Shown here one piece after another: positions 26,001 to 34,251 of a DNA stretch of 64,000 bases. The stretch spans positions 12,860,798 to 12,924,797 of the forward strand of contig CM029387.1 of the NCBI GenBank assembly GCA_017165825.1. The letters run 5' to 3'. A program made the translations under genes and the position numbers. Position 1 is the first letter of the stretch, and the number at the start of each line of letters is the position of its first letter. The notes below the pieces were generated by a model that made no database searches, had not been told where the DNA came from, and worked only from the letters and a program-made list of their open reading frames with translations. The stretch comes from Hepsetus odoe (taxonomy: Eukaryota; Chordata; Actinopteri; Characiformes; Hepsetidae).

Positions 26001-29000
26001 GACCTTCTGCATTCCTACTCATCACCTATTTAATTCACCAACATGTCCATTAAGTCTGCAACAATCAACACCCTCTCTCCCCTGGGTACACTTCCTATCA
26101 GCTCATCTAACTCATTCCACAAAGCTTCTTTCTCCATCTCACAGCTTACTTGCAGGGCATATGCACTAAATACATTCATTATCACAACTCAGATTTCTAG
26201 CTTCATACTCATGAAGTGAAAAGTGAAAGTGACAACCCTTGTCATTGCATTTAACCCATGCAAACACCATGCAGCTATTGAAAGCACCCGGGGAGCAGTA
26301 ATGGGGACGGTACCTTGCTCAAGGGTACCTCAGGGCAACCTACTTTTGGGGAATCGAACCCACAATCTTCCAATGCAAGGGCAACTCCCTAACCACTAGG
26401 CCACCGCTGCCCTGTTTATCACTCCAAAACACTTTTGATACCTGCTGATATATCAAAGGTCTTACCCTGACTTTCCTATAAAACCTTCTCTCCTCCTGCC
26501 TCTGGACATGCCTTCCTCTTCTTCTTTGGCCAAAAGCAGCCCTATTTCTAGCCTCACCTTGTTGGCTAACAGTATAGGTGGTGGTGGTTGTTAACCATGG
26601 CCTTTAATGATCTTTTATAGAAATGTTGATGCATATTGAGCTTTTACACCGGATGCCTTTTATGACATAACCCTCCCCATTTATGTGCATCCCAAGTGGC
26701 TGGGTAAGCACTTTAGTCCGATCCCCAAATGGGGATCATGGTTTTTAAAGTCACGAATTTAAAGAAAGATGGTTATCCTGAAAGGGGGGGGATTGGCAGT
26801 TAATGGGTTAGGTTATAAGCAAAAATAGATGTATTGAAACAGTGCAACTTAATATAATGAAAACATTACTGTTCATAAGGCTGATCAGGAAATATTTTGT
26901 TTGTAACATTCAAGATTCTACCCATTTTTTTTTTTCCTCAGAGTCTGTGATAGACTGTCAGAAGTTTGTTTCTTGTCATGCTCTGGGTGTCACTGTTGTG
27001 GCCCTGAGCAGCCATGATCACAAAATGAGGTCTGCTGCTTACCATGTGCTGAGTTCCTTCCATGAGCACCTGGAGGCAGCCTGCTTCAAAGAAAAAAAAC
27101 AGGTAGACAGATTATACCTTTTTTTTTGTTGACTCCCCATTAGGACATTCATTTAAATTAAAACATGCAGAACGTTAATACAGGATAAACATAATCATGA
27201 TTATGTTTGTCATGTATTTAGCTGCTTTACCTGCTGGATACGGTTAGGAATGGGATCCAAAAACAGAACCTAAGGGTCTCCTTTGTGCATACCACCTACA
27301 TTGCAAAAGTGGCGCAGCAGATTCTAAGGCCTGGTAAGTAGGTCCTTATTTATTGATTACGTTTAACTGTATACATATATTGACTGAGAGGTTTTATGAA
27401 ATTATTTGTTTACCCTACCCTGGTCTATCAATCTTCAGAGGACCACATGTACCTGGTGATAAATAGATTTCTTTTGGGAACTCAGTATGTGGATCGCAGC
27501 AGGGTTCCTGACTTCTTCAGACTTTTTTATAGCTTTGACTTGAAGGTAACACTTATAGATTAATTCAGTCTATTTTTGCCAATCTGGGGAAAAAAGATCT
27601 AGCATGTTTTCTGTTCAAACTAAGTCTTGCAAATTGTCTCTCAGCACAAAAAGGAACAGGAGTGGGTGCTGAATTTGTTGGAGGAGAGCATGCGGGATGA
27701 GCTCAGCTTTGATCTGTGTGAACAGCAGAGCATCTTTCACACACTTCTTGGCTTCTGCAGCAGCCCTCTTTGTGATCAACCTGTACAAGTACTGTGTTCT
27801 TACTATGCATTTGGGAAATTTTACATTCTTTCATCAATAATAGTCAGCTTCAGTCTTAAATTTTGAGTCTTATCACAGATTCTTCTTAATGTCAAAAATT
27901 TTCATAAATTAGTGTGAAAGCAAATTTTTACAGAAAATCTAACTCTTTATTCTAGATTCGAATTGTGAATATACTTAGAAAGAGTGTACAAATCACCAGA
28001 GCATCTTATGACCTTACTAAGGCTCATGGAGTCCTTACATGGATCATACAGTTAACAGAAAAGAGGTGAGTATGAATCATTGCTTGCTTACATGTTGGGT
28101 ATTAGATATATAGTGGTGTAAATGTAACTGTGTCATGACAGTTGTGCATATTGCAATACGCCTACTGAACATTTGAAGTGAACGTGAACATGACACGTTC
28201 ATTGTGAGCACAGCACACAGTGAACCACAGTCAAATTCTTTCTCTACTTTTAGCCCATTCACCACATGCAACAGGAGGCAGCCATACAAAATGGGATAAA
28301 TGGGATTTAAACATAGGCACTTGGAAGGAATTAAATTATATATTACATTATTAATTATCAGTACAGAAGCAGTTATTGCACCACCACTGTACTACCTTAG
28401 CTGCTGTTCTTATCAATTAACATATTTAAATAAATTATACCACTGTTGCTCAAATAATGTAAAATATAAGATATAAATTATAATAGAGATGTTTAATTTA
28501 CTGAATGATACTATAAATCTCACATGTTTTGCGTTGTGATGTATGTCTTACTTATTGGCAATCAGGTAATAATCCATTTAAAAATGTATTTTGTGTAATT
28601 TAAACACATTTTTTGGCAGGTGTCTTGAGGGCAAGCTATTGGGTGCTCTGATTGGACTGCTCCATTCTTTATGGTTTGCTAACCAGGGCCGGAAAGAGAC
28701 TTGGGTGCAGTGGAGCAGGGTAGCAGACCCTCAACAAGACAGTTTACCCAAATGCTTCTCTCTGCCAGTCATCAATGACTTTCTGTGCACCCTCTTCTCA
28801 GTGATTAGACATCTCAGGTGAAAAAAAAAAAAAAAATAATAATAATAAATAACCCAAACCATGTCTAAAATGGATCCCTCTTTCTCTGTGCTGGGATGTG
28901 CATACCTTTTTGAAAACTGTTCACTGTATTTTGCAACATGCAATATGCAGTTAAGATTTAAAGTGAAAAGTTTTAATAACCCAAACATTAAAAAAAAACT

Positions 29001-31263
29001 GCATTTTTGTTCACTGCATAAATTGTTTCAATTCATGCCAAAGGAGATTAGGTTTGTTTCTATTTGTTTATTCATAATGGAATATATTCCATATAAACAA
29101 AAGGTTTATAATGGCTTGCAGTGGAAAAAGAAACATTGGTATTATTAGTACAAAAAACATTTGTCATTTAAAAATGTTTTTTAATGCATCTATACCAACT
29201 ATTTAGTTGTGTGTATCTACAGGGCATTGAAATTGTGCTGTTCATCAACATAAGATCTGGAATTTCAAACCATTAAGCAATATCATACAATTTTGTCTTT
29301 TTCAGAGCCACATCATGTGACATACTGGCCCTGGTAGTATAGAATACATATACTGTACATATGGTGTTTTTTTTTTTTTTTTTTGTTTTTTTTTAAGATT
29401 AAAAAAAAAAAAGAAAAGCAGGCCATGCCTATCTCCATTAACATTTCTGAGAGCAAGTCATGCAGAATCAAATACAAATAGTGAAAGCCAAATAAATAAG
29501 TTACAAGCTTGTTGGCCAAGTTAACATCTGAACAATCAGTTTTAAAATGCTTCAGTTTGTTTTGTTAAAAAATTTAAATGAAATAAAGTTTTCCATAAAC
29601 CCCAGATGTTGCCAGTTTGTAAAGCATTCAAATTTGTCCTCAGGCAGTTTAATGCTGGAGCTGCAAGACTACAATTACTAACACCCAGAAGTCAATATGC
29701 ATCCAAAATTCTGCAACCTTACTTTACTTGCATGTAGACCTTCATTATGGTCATTTGCTGAAGGACTGTTACACTGGAAGTGAGAGCTATTTCCTTTTGT
29801 TTGTGATTAACATTGTGCATTGTGTTTCAGGAATGGCGTTCAAGCAAATGAATTGCAGTGGTTAATGCAAGCCTTGGAATCTGTGCTGAGGCATCAGAAG
29901 ATGGTTCTGAGAGCACATAAAGATGCTAGGCTGCCAGTAGTGCACCCCCAAAAGCTTTCTTGCTCTGCAGTTCTCAGCCTGTTTTACTGCTGGGGAACAC
30001 TGACCAATAATAACGGTTTAATTTGTGACCTTGAAAAAATAGCCAATAGATACAACATTAGAGGACTGTGTGGTAGGTGTTTTTGGTTTTACTGTAAATA
30101 AATTTTAGTGTTTCAGTGATGTTAATACAAAGTTTTCAGTTGTCTTTGACTACACCAAGTTAGCTGTTTTGTTTTGCGATTTTAGGTCCCTATGTTAATG
30201 CAGAGTTTTTCAATAACCCAAATAATTAAAAAAAGTAACAGCTGTGCTCGTGCAAAAGGAATGTACCTTTATATTTAGATTTTTGTTCAGTTAAAGGTAG
30301 TGGTCAAGGCGCTTTGCACAGAACCCTCACTGGAACATATTTTAATGTCAGTCTTTGCTAGATCAGTAGACTTCTGCGCTAAATGATGGGTGTATGTATC
30401 ACACTGACCTTTGTGTTTCATTTCTGCTCTTCATTTCTGATCACAGAAACTGGCAAGGAGAAAGCAGGGGGGAATGTTTCTGCAAAGCTTTCTCAATCCT
30501 CTATGGAGCATATAAGTGAGGTGCCAGATGGCAGTCTGGAAGAATGCAAACCCCTCCTGATGTATGTTCTCACACACTGGGAGCCATTGCCTGTCCAACC
30601 AGGTTCTTACCTTTGTGATCACATTTCTGATTACAGTAGTCTATTCTTTGCAACTGGCCACACACTGCTCAAATGGACAATCAAGACTTGGTCTGAGAGG
30701 CCCTTTAATGAAAGTGATGACTGTGCAGTTTTGAAGTGGTTGCAAAGAGTAGTACTGCCCAATAAACCAATTACAAAATCTTTGCTGTCCGATGAAACTC
30801 TGAGGGTTGACCTCTTAAGACTTTACCATCGAACATGTGAAAGAAGCACCCCCAACATGGACAATCTTGAGCTTTTTACTGCAATTATGGTTCACTTGTT
30901 AGAGGCAGACCATACCCCTAATGTTCTGCACACAAGTGTGATAACAGCATGCTTGCCTGGAGTTTCTGATGAAACTGCTAAAAAAGGTAAGGTATATTCA
31001 AAATGTTACGCGTTTTTGTGATTGATTCCCAGGAATGCAGTGTAATATTATTGTCTCTCTGTTTCTTAGAAGTAGGATTGAAGTTACTATCCTTGTACAT
31101 TTATGAGTTCTGGAATGGAGCCAAGGTTCCTCAGCTGCTCCTGACCCATGCTGACCTAGTGACCAGATACAGGCTGATGTCACAAAAAAAGTCCAGATCA
31201 CCCCTTGTACATATTTGCAAATACATCTTGTCTGCAGTGGACCCAAGTGAAATCCTGAAATAA
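3714..31263 (+). CDS. urb1: URB1 ribosome biogenesis factor (nucleolar pre-ribosomal-associated protein 1), 33 exons, 5' end outside window
   Basis: URB1 (yeast Npa1) is a very large helical-repeat nucleolar protein needed for early 60S subunit assembly. Exons: 3714-3909, 4056-4193, 5074-5247, 5396-5525, 5608-5730, 5852-5964, 6429-6548, 6727-6843, 6968-7100, 7308-7472, 7726-7925, 8046-8258, 8552-8728, 9626-9888, 10742-11030, 11143-11392, 11594-11798, 14979-15153, 17316-17374, 17471-17661, 17790-17900, 18824-18887, 19046-19214, 19681-19789, 26942-27102, 27222-27333, 27439-27545, 27645-27788, 27956-28065, 28620-28817, 29831-30072, 30447-30986, 31070-31263 (TAA). All joins keep phase, giving 1896 residues; the vertebrate protein is near 2270. 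Blocks that match the family include YFKEIQFSLTPRPKGAWLN, KEFIPVPRLLSMV, AFPFSAVVPAVLEARNELLL, LLWGPSAVEYHKT and LYDPCFLLPLFSF. Missing N-terminal exons lie upstream. Exon 16 could instead end at 11389 with a GC donor; both choices keep phase. Introns 2, 13, 14, 29 and 30 are AT-rich with nothing recognised beyond short SINE and homopolymer pieces. Confidence 0.96.
4004..4041 (+). repeat. (CT)n microsatellite acting as a polypyrimidine tract
   Basis: About 19 CT units lie immediately before the acceptor at 4054-4055 of the second URB1 exon in the window, separated by a short cactcactcacacag. The microsatellite itself forms most of the pyrimidine tract of this 3' splice site, so length variation could affect splicing. 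Confidence 0.9.
6133..6365 (+). repeat. tRNA-derived SINE (family A), URB1 intron 6
   Basis: It starts gggcagcagtggcc and contains ggttgccctgaggtaccc and ttgagcaaggtaccg, the core shared by all family A copies in this window. It ends in a stretch like actgagtgctgtgcc. The tRNA-like head has lost the second half of the A-box region and its B box is decayed. Both flanking introns are otherwise plain. Confidence 0.8.
12167..12416 (+). repeat. tRNA-derived SINE (family A), URB1 intron 17
   Basis: This is the most complete plus-strand copy. It has an A-box-like tggcctagtgg, a B-box-like ggtttgattccc, the central ttgccctgaggtatcc and the distal tcactgtgtgctgtgctg. It abuts the 5' end of the RTE LINE that begins at about 12425. 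Confidence 0.85.
12944..13136 (+). repeat. tRNA-derived SINE (family B) nested in the RTE LINE, with 9-bp target duplication
   Basis: It has A-box-like tggtctagtgg and B-box-like ggttcaaattcc, then gtcgctctggataagagtg and the tail gccgtaaatgt. It is flanked by the direct repeat aagagaagg at 12935-12943 and 13137-13145. Removing the SINE and one repeat restores continuity of the surrounding LINE endonuclease sequence, so it is a later insertion. Confidence 0.92.
14100..14133 (+). repeat. (GA)n microsatellite in the RTE LINE
   Basis: About 17 GA units inside the LINE coding remnant. The LINE is naturally GA-rich at this point, so the tract probably expanded from element sequence. Confidence 0.9.
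15932..15996. repeat. Perfect 30-bp inverted repeat with 5-bp spacer
   Basis: The left arm 15932-15961 begins accgatgagtcaaaatttgc and is exactly complementary to 15967-15996. The spacer is ggcag. It lies within the Tc1-like transposase remnant and duplicates a transposase segment in opposite sense, so it arose after insertion and is not a terminal repeat. Confidence 0.93.
16752..16875 (+). repeat. Short LINE/SINE tail insertion with 14-bp target duplication
   Basis: The piece runs from tccctgtgatgggctggcga to a (ATGG)n end. It is flanked by the direct repeat gataaaaataaaca at 16738-16751 and 16876-16889. The structure matches a 5'-truncated retroposon tail of the kind common in fish. It is inserted into the right arm of the Tc1-like element. 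Confidence 0.85.
16969..17057 (+). repeat. (GT)n then (TA)n microsatellites
   Basis: A GT run to about 17000 is followed by TA-rich repeats to 17057. A CA run (15262-15276) lies on the other side of the Tc1-like element. Confidence 0.9.
18188..18466 (+). other. Unassigned 280-bp open frame inside URB1 intron 21
   Basis: The frame reads through RRLLHEMKLKLHHS, VTETDLTQELIRALAQWK and VNAKNVFFAAGDI, then stops. Composition is protein-like, with balanced residues and amphipathic spacing. It has a plausible acceptor (catcacagcag just before about 18236) and donor (gatata|gtgagt near 18428). URB1 needs no exon here, because exons 21 and 22 join in phase and match the family without it. It could be a cassette exon, a retroposed fragment of another gene or a TE remnant. 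I do not recognise the sequence. Confidence 0.35.
19897..20047 (+). repeat. tRNA-derived SINE (family A), internally deleted
   Basis: The head gggcagcggtggcctagtgg with the B-box-like ggttcaaaccc joins directly from ttgccctgaggtc to caatttcattgtggttcac. The middle of the element is therefore missing. It lies at the left end of the large URB1 intron 24. Confidence 0.85.
20240..22227 (-). mobile_element. L2/Rex1-type LINE, left part of an element split by Rex3
   Basis: Minus-strand frames encode reverse transcriptase pieces: MLFIDFSSAFNAIIPQHL and LGLNTTLCNWILDLL near 20890-20970, and HIIKFANDTKVVGLISGDD near 20760-20820. The catalytic FADD has become FAND. Further 5' the linker NQKPWMTAEVR lies near 21560-21600. 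Frames are broken and the element is dead. Its endonuclease start resumes at 25617 beyond the Rex3 insertion. The 3' edge near 20240 is approximate because of the fold-back at 20442-20509. Confidence 0.75.
20442..20509. repeat. Perfect 33-bp inverted repeat with 2-bp spacer
   Basis: The arm 20442-20474 (starting cccacctccctctacccatc) is exactly complementary to 20477-20509. The spacer is ac. It marks an orientation switch at the end of the minus-strand LINE. Confidence 0.93.
22267..24171 (-). CDS. Rex3 reverse transcriptase frame (634 codons)
   Basis: It encodes the reverse transcriptase half of the RTE polyprotein, which copies element RNA at the target site. Visible motifs in order are FVDLEKAFDRVPW (catalytic aspartate) near residue 275, VGLRQGCPLSPILF near 330 and SLLFADDVVLLAS (FADD) near 375. 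A basic GKRPRGRPRTRWRDYV lies near residue 595. The frame is uninterrupted to its stop. No ATG is required at its left end: in this frame the sequence reads upstream through GNPRTRWWTPAVRD, which shows it was once fused to the endonuclease frame. All catalytic residues I can check are present. Confidence 0.92.
   Translation of the reverse strand: MRDAIKLKKESYRAFLASGAPEAADRYRQAKRNAALVVAEAKTRAWEEFGEAMEKDFQTASRKFWSTIRRLRRGKQCTVNTVYSGDGTLLTSTRDVVGRCGGEYFKDLLNSTNMPSEEEAEPGDIEVDSSISGVEVAKVVKKLLGGRAPGVDEIRPEFLKALDVVGLSWLTRLCNIAWTSGTVPLDWQTGVVVPLFKKGDWRVCSNYRGITLLSLPGKVYSGVLERRVRRIVEPQIQEEQCGFRPGRGTVDQLYTLSRVLEGAWEFAQPVYMCFVDLEKAFDRVPWGLLWGVLREYGVSDSLLRAVRSLYNRCQSLVRIAGSKSDLFPVRVGLRQGCPLSPILFITFMDRISRRSQGVEGVRFGGLRTGSLLFADDVVLLASSCRDLQHSLDRFAAECEAAGMRISTSKSEAMVLSRKRVECPLRIGSETLPQVEEFKYLGILFTSEGKREREIDRRIGAASAVMRALHRSVMVKKELSQKAKLSIYQSIYVPTLTYGHELWVVTERTRSRIQAAEMSFLRRVSGLSLRDRVRSSAIREGLKVEPLLLRIERSQMRWLGHLIRMPPVRLPGEVFRARPNGKRPRGRPRTRWRDYVSRLAWERLGIRPEELEEVAGEREVWASLLELLPPRPDLG
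24168..25289 (-). CDS. Rex3 apurinic-type endonuclease frame (373 codons)
   Basis: This is the N-terminal endonuclease of the same LINE, which nicks target DNA. Motifs are LALGTWNVTSLVGKE near residue 41, VLLGDFNAHVGND near 175, MIDFVVVSSDL near 245 and STDHHLVVSWL near 270. The frame ends in GGHQR and a stop, just where the reverse transcriptase frame takes over in another phase. The likely lesion is a single missing base near 24213. Copy 1 at the left edge carries the same change, so it predates the separation of the two insertions. Confidence 0.9.
   Translation of the reverse strand: MGPPSHGLTTCGRGQRGRVHCELGGGRKRGPWRSDPRLQKLALGTWNVTSLVGKEPELVREVEQFQLDIVGLTSTHSLDSGTSLLERGWTLFHSGVATGERRRAGVGILIAPRLGASTLGFTPVDERVAALRLRVGGRVLSVVCAYAPNSILDYPPFLGSLEGALESVPPGDSIVLLGDFNAHVGNDSDTWKGVIGRNGPPDLNQSGVLLLDFCAWHGLSITNTMFRHKDVHMCTWHQDTLGRSSMIDFVVVSSDLRPHVLDTRVKRGAELSTDHHLVVSWLRWWGRMLVRPGRPKRIVRVCWERLAESPVRTSFNSHLRQSFNHVPGEVGDIESEWTLFRASIVKAADRSCGREVVVPVEVATLEPVGGHQR
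25617..25705 (-). mobile_element. L2/Rex1-type LINE, right part (endonuclease start)
   Basis: The minus strand reads KANASWPTIPSVLLTNVHSL followed by DNKLYYI, the typical beginning of an L2/Rex1-group endonuclease. Together with 20240-22227 it forms one older LINE interrupted by the Rex3 insertion. Confidence 0.7.
25715..26610 (-). mobile_element. RTE-clade LINE fragment (antisense), interrupted by a SINE
   Basis: The minus-strand sequence is colinear with parts of the RTE copies at 12425-14868 and 51691-52790. Shared text includes cacttcctggttcact and tagccaatcagta. The 5' leader near 26500-26560 includes catgccttcctcttctt. Stops and deletions abolish coding. A family A SINE splits it at 26213-26418. 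Confidence 0.75.
26213..26418 (-). repeat. tRNA-derived SINE (family A), antisense, inside the RTE fragment
   Basis: On the minus strand it has gggcagcggtggcctagtgg, ggttcgattccc and ttgccctgaggtaccc, ending in aagtgaaaagtgaaagtg-like sequence at the left edge. RTE sequence resumes on both sides. Confidence 0.85.
28174..28275 (-). repeat. Family A SINE tail fragment, URB1 intron 29
   Basis: Only the distal part remains (cacagcacacagtgaaccac on the plus strand). The tRNA-like head is absent. Confidence 0.6.
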
Positions 31264-31719
31264 ATTATAAGCATGTAATTATTTTTGTAGTTTTGAGAAA
31301 CCCAGTGTAATGTAAGACTTGATTGTGTAATGTAATTTTATGTTAATTCAGTTATTTGCTTAGTTAATGTTTTTTCTTTGTTTGTTCTTTTGTACTGTTA
31401 AATTGAAATGTGCATTGTACATTGTTGTACTTGAAGTTGTTTACCATAAAATTAAACCTAATCAAGACCCTTGTAGTAGAATTGGGCCAAGTAAGATGTC
31501 ATTTATTGTTTTGACACACTTTATTTTAAATGTTTGGTTACATGCAATCCCACAAAGTTCAGTGATTTGTTGTGGTTTGTTAAATTAATTATTTAATGGA
31601 TATATTGATATTTTTAAAAATATATAAAATACTGGAACTAAAAGGTTTTTCAATCGGTAAAGACATTTGGGTCTGAGATCAAAAGATGAATGCGAGATGA
31701 GAGCTCAAATCTGAAAGTT
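31264..31719 (+). other. URB1 3' untranslated region and start of the spacer
   Basis: AT-rich sequence after the URB1 stop. A canonical AATAAA overlaps the stop itself and is too early. The first usable-looking signal downstream is attaaa at 31451-31456, so the 3' end probably falls shortly after it. Confidence 0.45.
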
Positions 31720-31965
31720 AAAAAGTAAAAGTGACCATTCTTGTCATTGTGAAACAGCACAACACACAGTGAAAGAAACAAAATCACACCTGCATTTTAC
31801 CCATACACATGCAGCAGGGGCAGCTACTTAAAGTGACCAGGGAACAGGGATTGTAATAGTACCTTGCTCAAGGGTACCTCAGGGTAACGTACTGGTCTGG
31901 GATTCAAACCCATGACCTTCTAATCCTGTCACCAACTTCCTAACCACTAGGCCACTGCTGACCAT
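31720..31965 (-). repeat. tRNA-derived SINE (family A), antisense, URB1-MED17 spacer
   Basis: It carries the plus-strand complement of the family core: accttgctcaagggtacctc and the head end aaccactaggccactgctg. It is flanked by unremarkable AT-rich DNA. Confidence 0.82.
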
Positions 31966-32079
31966 TTTAGTTATCTGGAAATGCATATGACATACATTTT
32001 TTCAATTGGAATGAGAGACTAACAGGTGCTTGTTGTCATTGTCAGTGCTACATAAAGTTTCTTGTATCTTTCATCAGAT

Positions 32080-32600
32080 CTCATTCTTGACATGATGCTG
32101 TCTTATATTATTCTCAAACAATAGCCACCAACAGTCTTTCTAGATTTGGTCACCCACATAATCAGGGACACAGTTCTCAAGGCTCCTGTTCAGACAGGTA
32201 ACCAAGAACCCAGTTTTCAGTATGAATGAGTTCCAGGCGACTTCTGTAGAGATGGGATAACCTTATGGAATGACTACAATCGGTGCAGCACTCCATCATT
32301 CAAACATGTACAGTACATTTTGTCACAAAAATGCACATAACGGCCCACTGGGAGATGGCCAAAAGTATTTGAATGACTCTAAGCAAAAAGAAAATGTATT
32401 GAGGAATCCAGACCGCAGTCCTGCTGTGAAAGTCAGTGACGACAGCATCATGCTTTACAATGTTTCTTGCTTTGGAGTGGGGAGATTATTCAGCAGAGGG
32501 AAAATGGATGCAGAAAAATGTAGCGCGATCCTAAGTATTCAGGATGCCAGATTGGAGTGAAAGGTTACAAGAAGACATCAAAGCATTACACTCCCAAAAA
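32080..32600 (+). mobile_element. Tc1-like transposase relic
   Basis: Plus-strand readings contain FGVGRLFSRGKMDAEKCSAIL near 32470-32530, where Tc1-like transposases usually read GTGRLVRIEGKMN, and then LQEDIKALHS, the place of the QQDNDPKHT block. Reading frames are broken and no terminal repeats were found. It lies in the spacer between URB1 and MED17. Confidence 0.5.
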
Positions 32601-32949
32601 AAAAAAAAAAGTGTAGTGGACTGGATCTCAACACAATGCTTTTGCACTGATGCTAAATACTTCTGTAAATGTAAATGCTCAATCATCCACCCCCCGGTCA
32701 TTGACGAGTATTGTGTTCAGATGGATGAGAGAAAAAATAAATTAATTAGCTTTAAGATTATTGCAATCTTTAAAGGCTTTAAAACAACCAGAAGAGCTCC
32801 ACACTAGCAGAAACTCAAAGCCAGCTCATACCCCCGCTGTAATAACGGTTACGTCGGACAAATTCAGCCAAATCTGAAGCAGTTGAAGTAAAAAACGTTT
32901 ATAATCAGTTAAGCTTTTTTAAATAAACATCTATCACAATGACAGTCAT

Positions 32950-33168
32950 CAAATGAGTTGTCAAAATGGACAAACTTTGTTTCAGAACCTTGCTTGATCT
33001 TAATTTCGCGTTGCCATTGCCTAGAAACAGCGGAATCAGAATATAGGGCCATGCTGGCTCCACAACGCGTGGTGGTAGTAAATGCACTGCATACACTACC
33101 ATACTTCGTGGAAGAAGAAGAACTTCCGGAGAGTTTTGTTGAAATGGAAATAATCCTTTAAACGAAAG
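32950..33168 (+). promoter_or_regulatory. Probable MED17 promoter and non-coding first exon
   Basis: A short GC-richer island in an AT-rich spacer. It contains acttccgg at 33122-33129 (the complement of an ETS-type CCGGAAGT element) and ends in a strong donor, aaag|gtaagt at 33169. The coding exon is preceded by tttgcag (to 34234), so a 1.07-kb intron in the 5' untranslated region is likely. There is no TATA box, as expected for a housekeeping Mediator gene. The transcription start is not determinable from sequence. Confidence 0.55.
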
Positions 33169-33880
33169 GTAAGTGTTCGTCTCCTGAAAAAAAAAATATT
33201 AACGTGTTGCTCAGATTTAAATAATTATATATATACTGTAGGGTTTATTCTAAGTAACTGCGGTCAAAAGTCGGAAATCTACTTTGGATTTGACATTTGC
33301 TGTTAAATTTAACAATAGGCTGTGTATTTAACTCAGCTGGCTAAACCTTTCTGGATAGTGGAAGTTAGCTCAGCAACAATAGTGTTGATATTTATTATAT
33401 CTTTCACATCAACAACTGCTTTATAATAGCACCGAATATGGCTAATTAACTAGATGACTTTGGATAAACATGTGGGCTTTTAGCTCATTAAATTACTATT
33501 ATGTATTTTCGAGGAATGTAATTTGTGTAATGATGATGCTGATGAGGGAATGCGTGATGAGCATCTGAGCTACACAAACCAAACTAAGCATTTTTATTAA
33601 TTACAAGAGGGAAAACAGCTTTCCCTATAGCCAAACAGACCCTGCCTGAAAGTCAGTCTAATGTAATATAGCTGATGTTTACATTTATAGTTTACTGACA
33701 TTAGTGTTTTCTCTTTCTGTAAGAAAAAAAAACTAAAGAATACACAAAAAGAATTTCTCAAAGATTCCCATAGTAAATTTGGATCATACTGCAATTTACT
33801 GTAAATTTACTGTTTACTGCAAATCTACATATGTATTATAGATTTGTCAGTATACTACAAATCTATAATACATATAATTA

Positions 33881-33887
<7 letters not shown>

Positions 33888-33957
<70 letters not shown>
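33888..33957 (+). repeat. (TA)n microsatellite
   Basis: About 33 uninterrupted TA units within the inferred 5' untranslated intron of MED17. Confidence 0.95.
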
Positions 33958-33962
<5 letters not shown>

Positions 33963-34251
33963 CAAATAATTATACAGTAATATTAAAGGATGGTGGAATC
34001 AATTTTAGATTTGTGTAGTAAAAGCAGGTATTCTACAGTACTACTGAAATATGTTTCTTCCTGTACCACTGACAATAAAGAATTTAAAATTAAATTGAAT
34101 GTAATATTAATTTAGGGTAAATATTATTAATATTTTTATATGGATTTACTATTGCACATTAAAGGTTTGTTATTGTTGGATTTAGTGTGTGTGGTGCTGA
34201 TACTAAAATTAGAGTTTTGCTTTCATGTTTGCAGTAAAGTTTAAAAGCAGA

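Noticed and set aside
32270..32560. A small host gene between URB1 and MED17
   Set aside because: The residues GRLFSRGKMDAEKC and LQEDIKALHS align with Tc1-like transposase blocks, and frames around them are broken.
34225..34251. Upstream in-frame ATG (MFAVKFKSR) as the MED17 start
   Set aside because: It precedes a likely splice acceptor and the nine residues are not part of MED17, which begins MSG in vertebrates.
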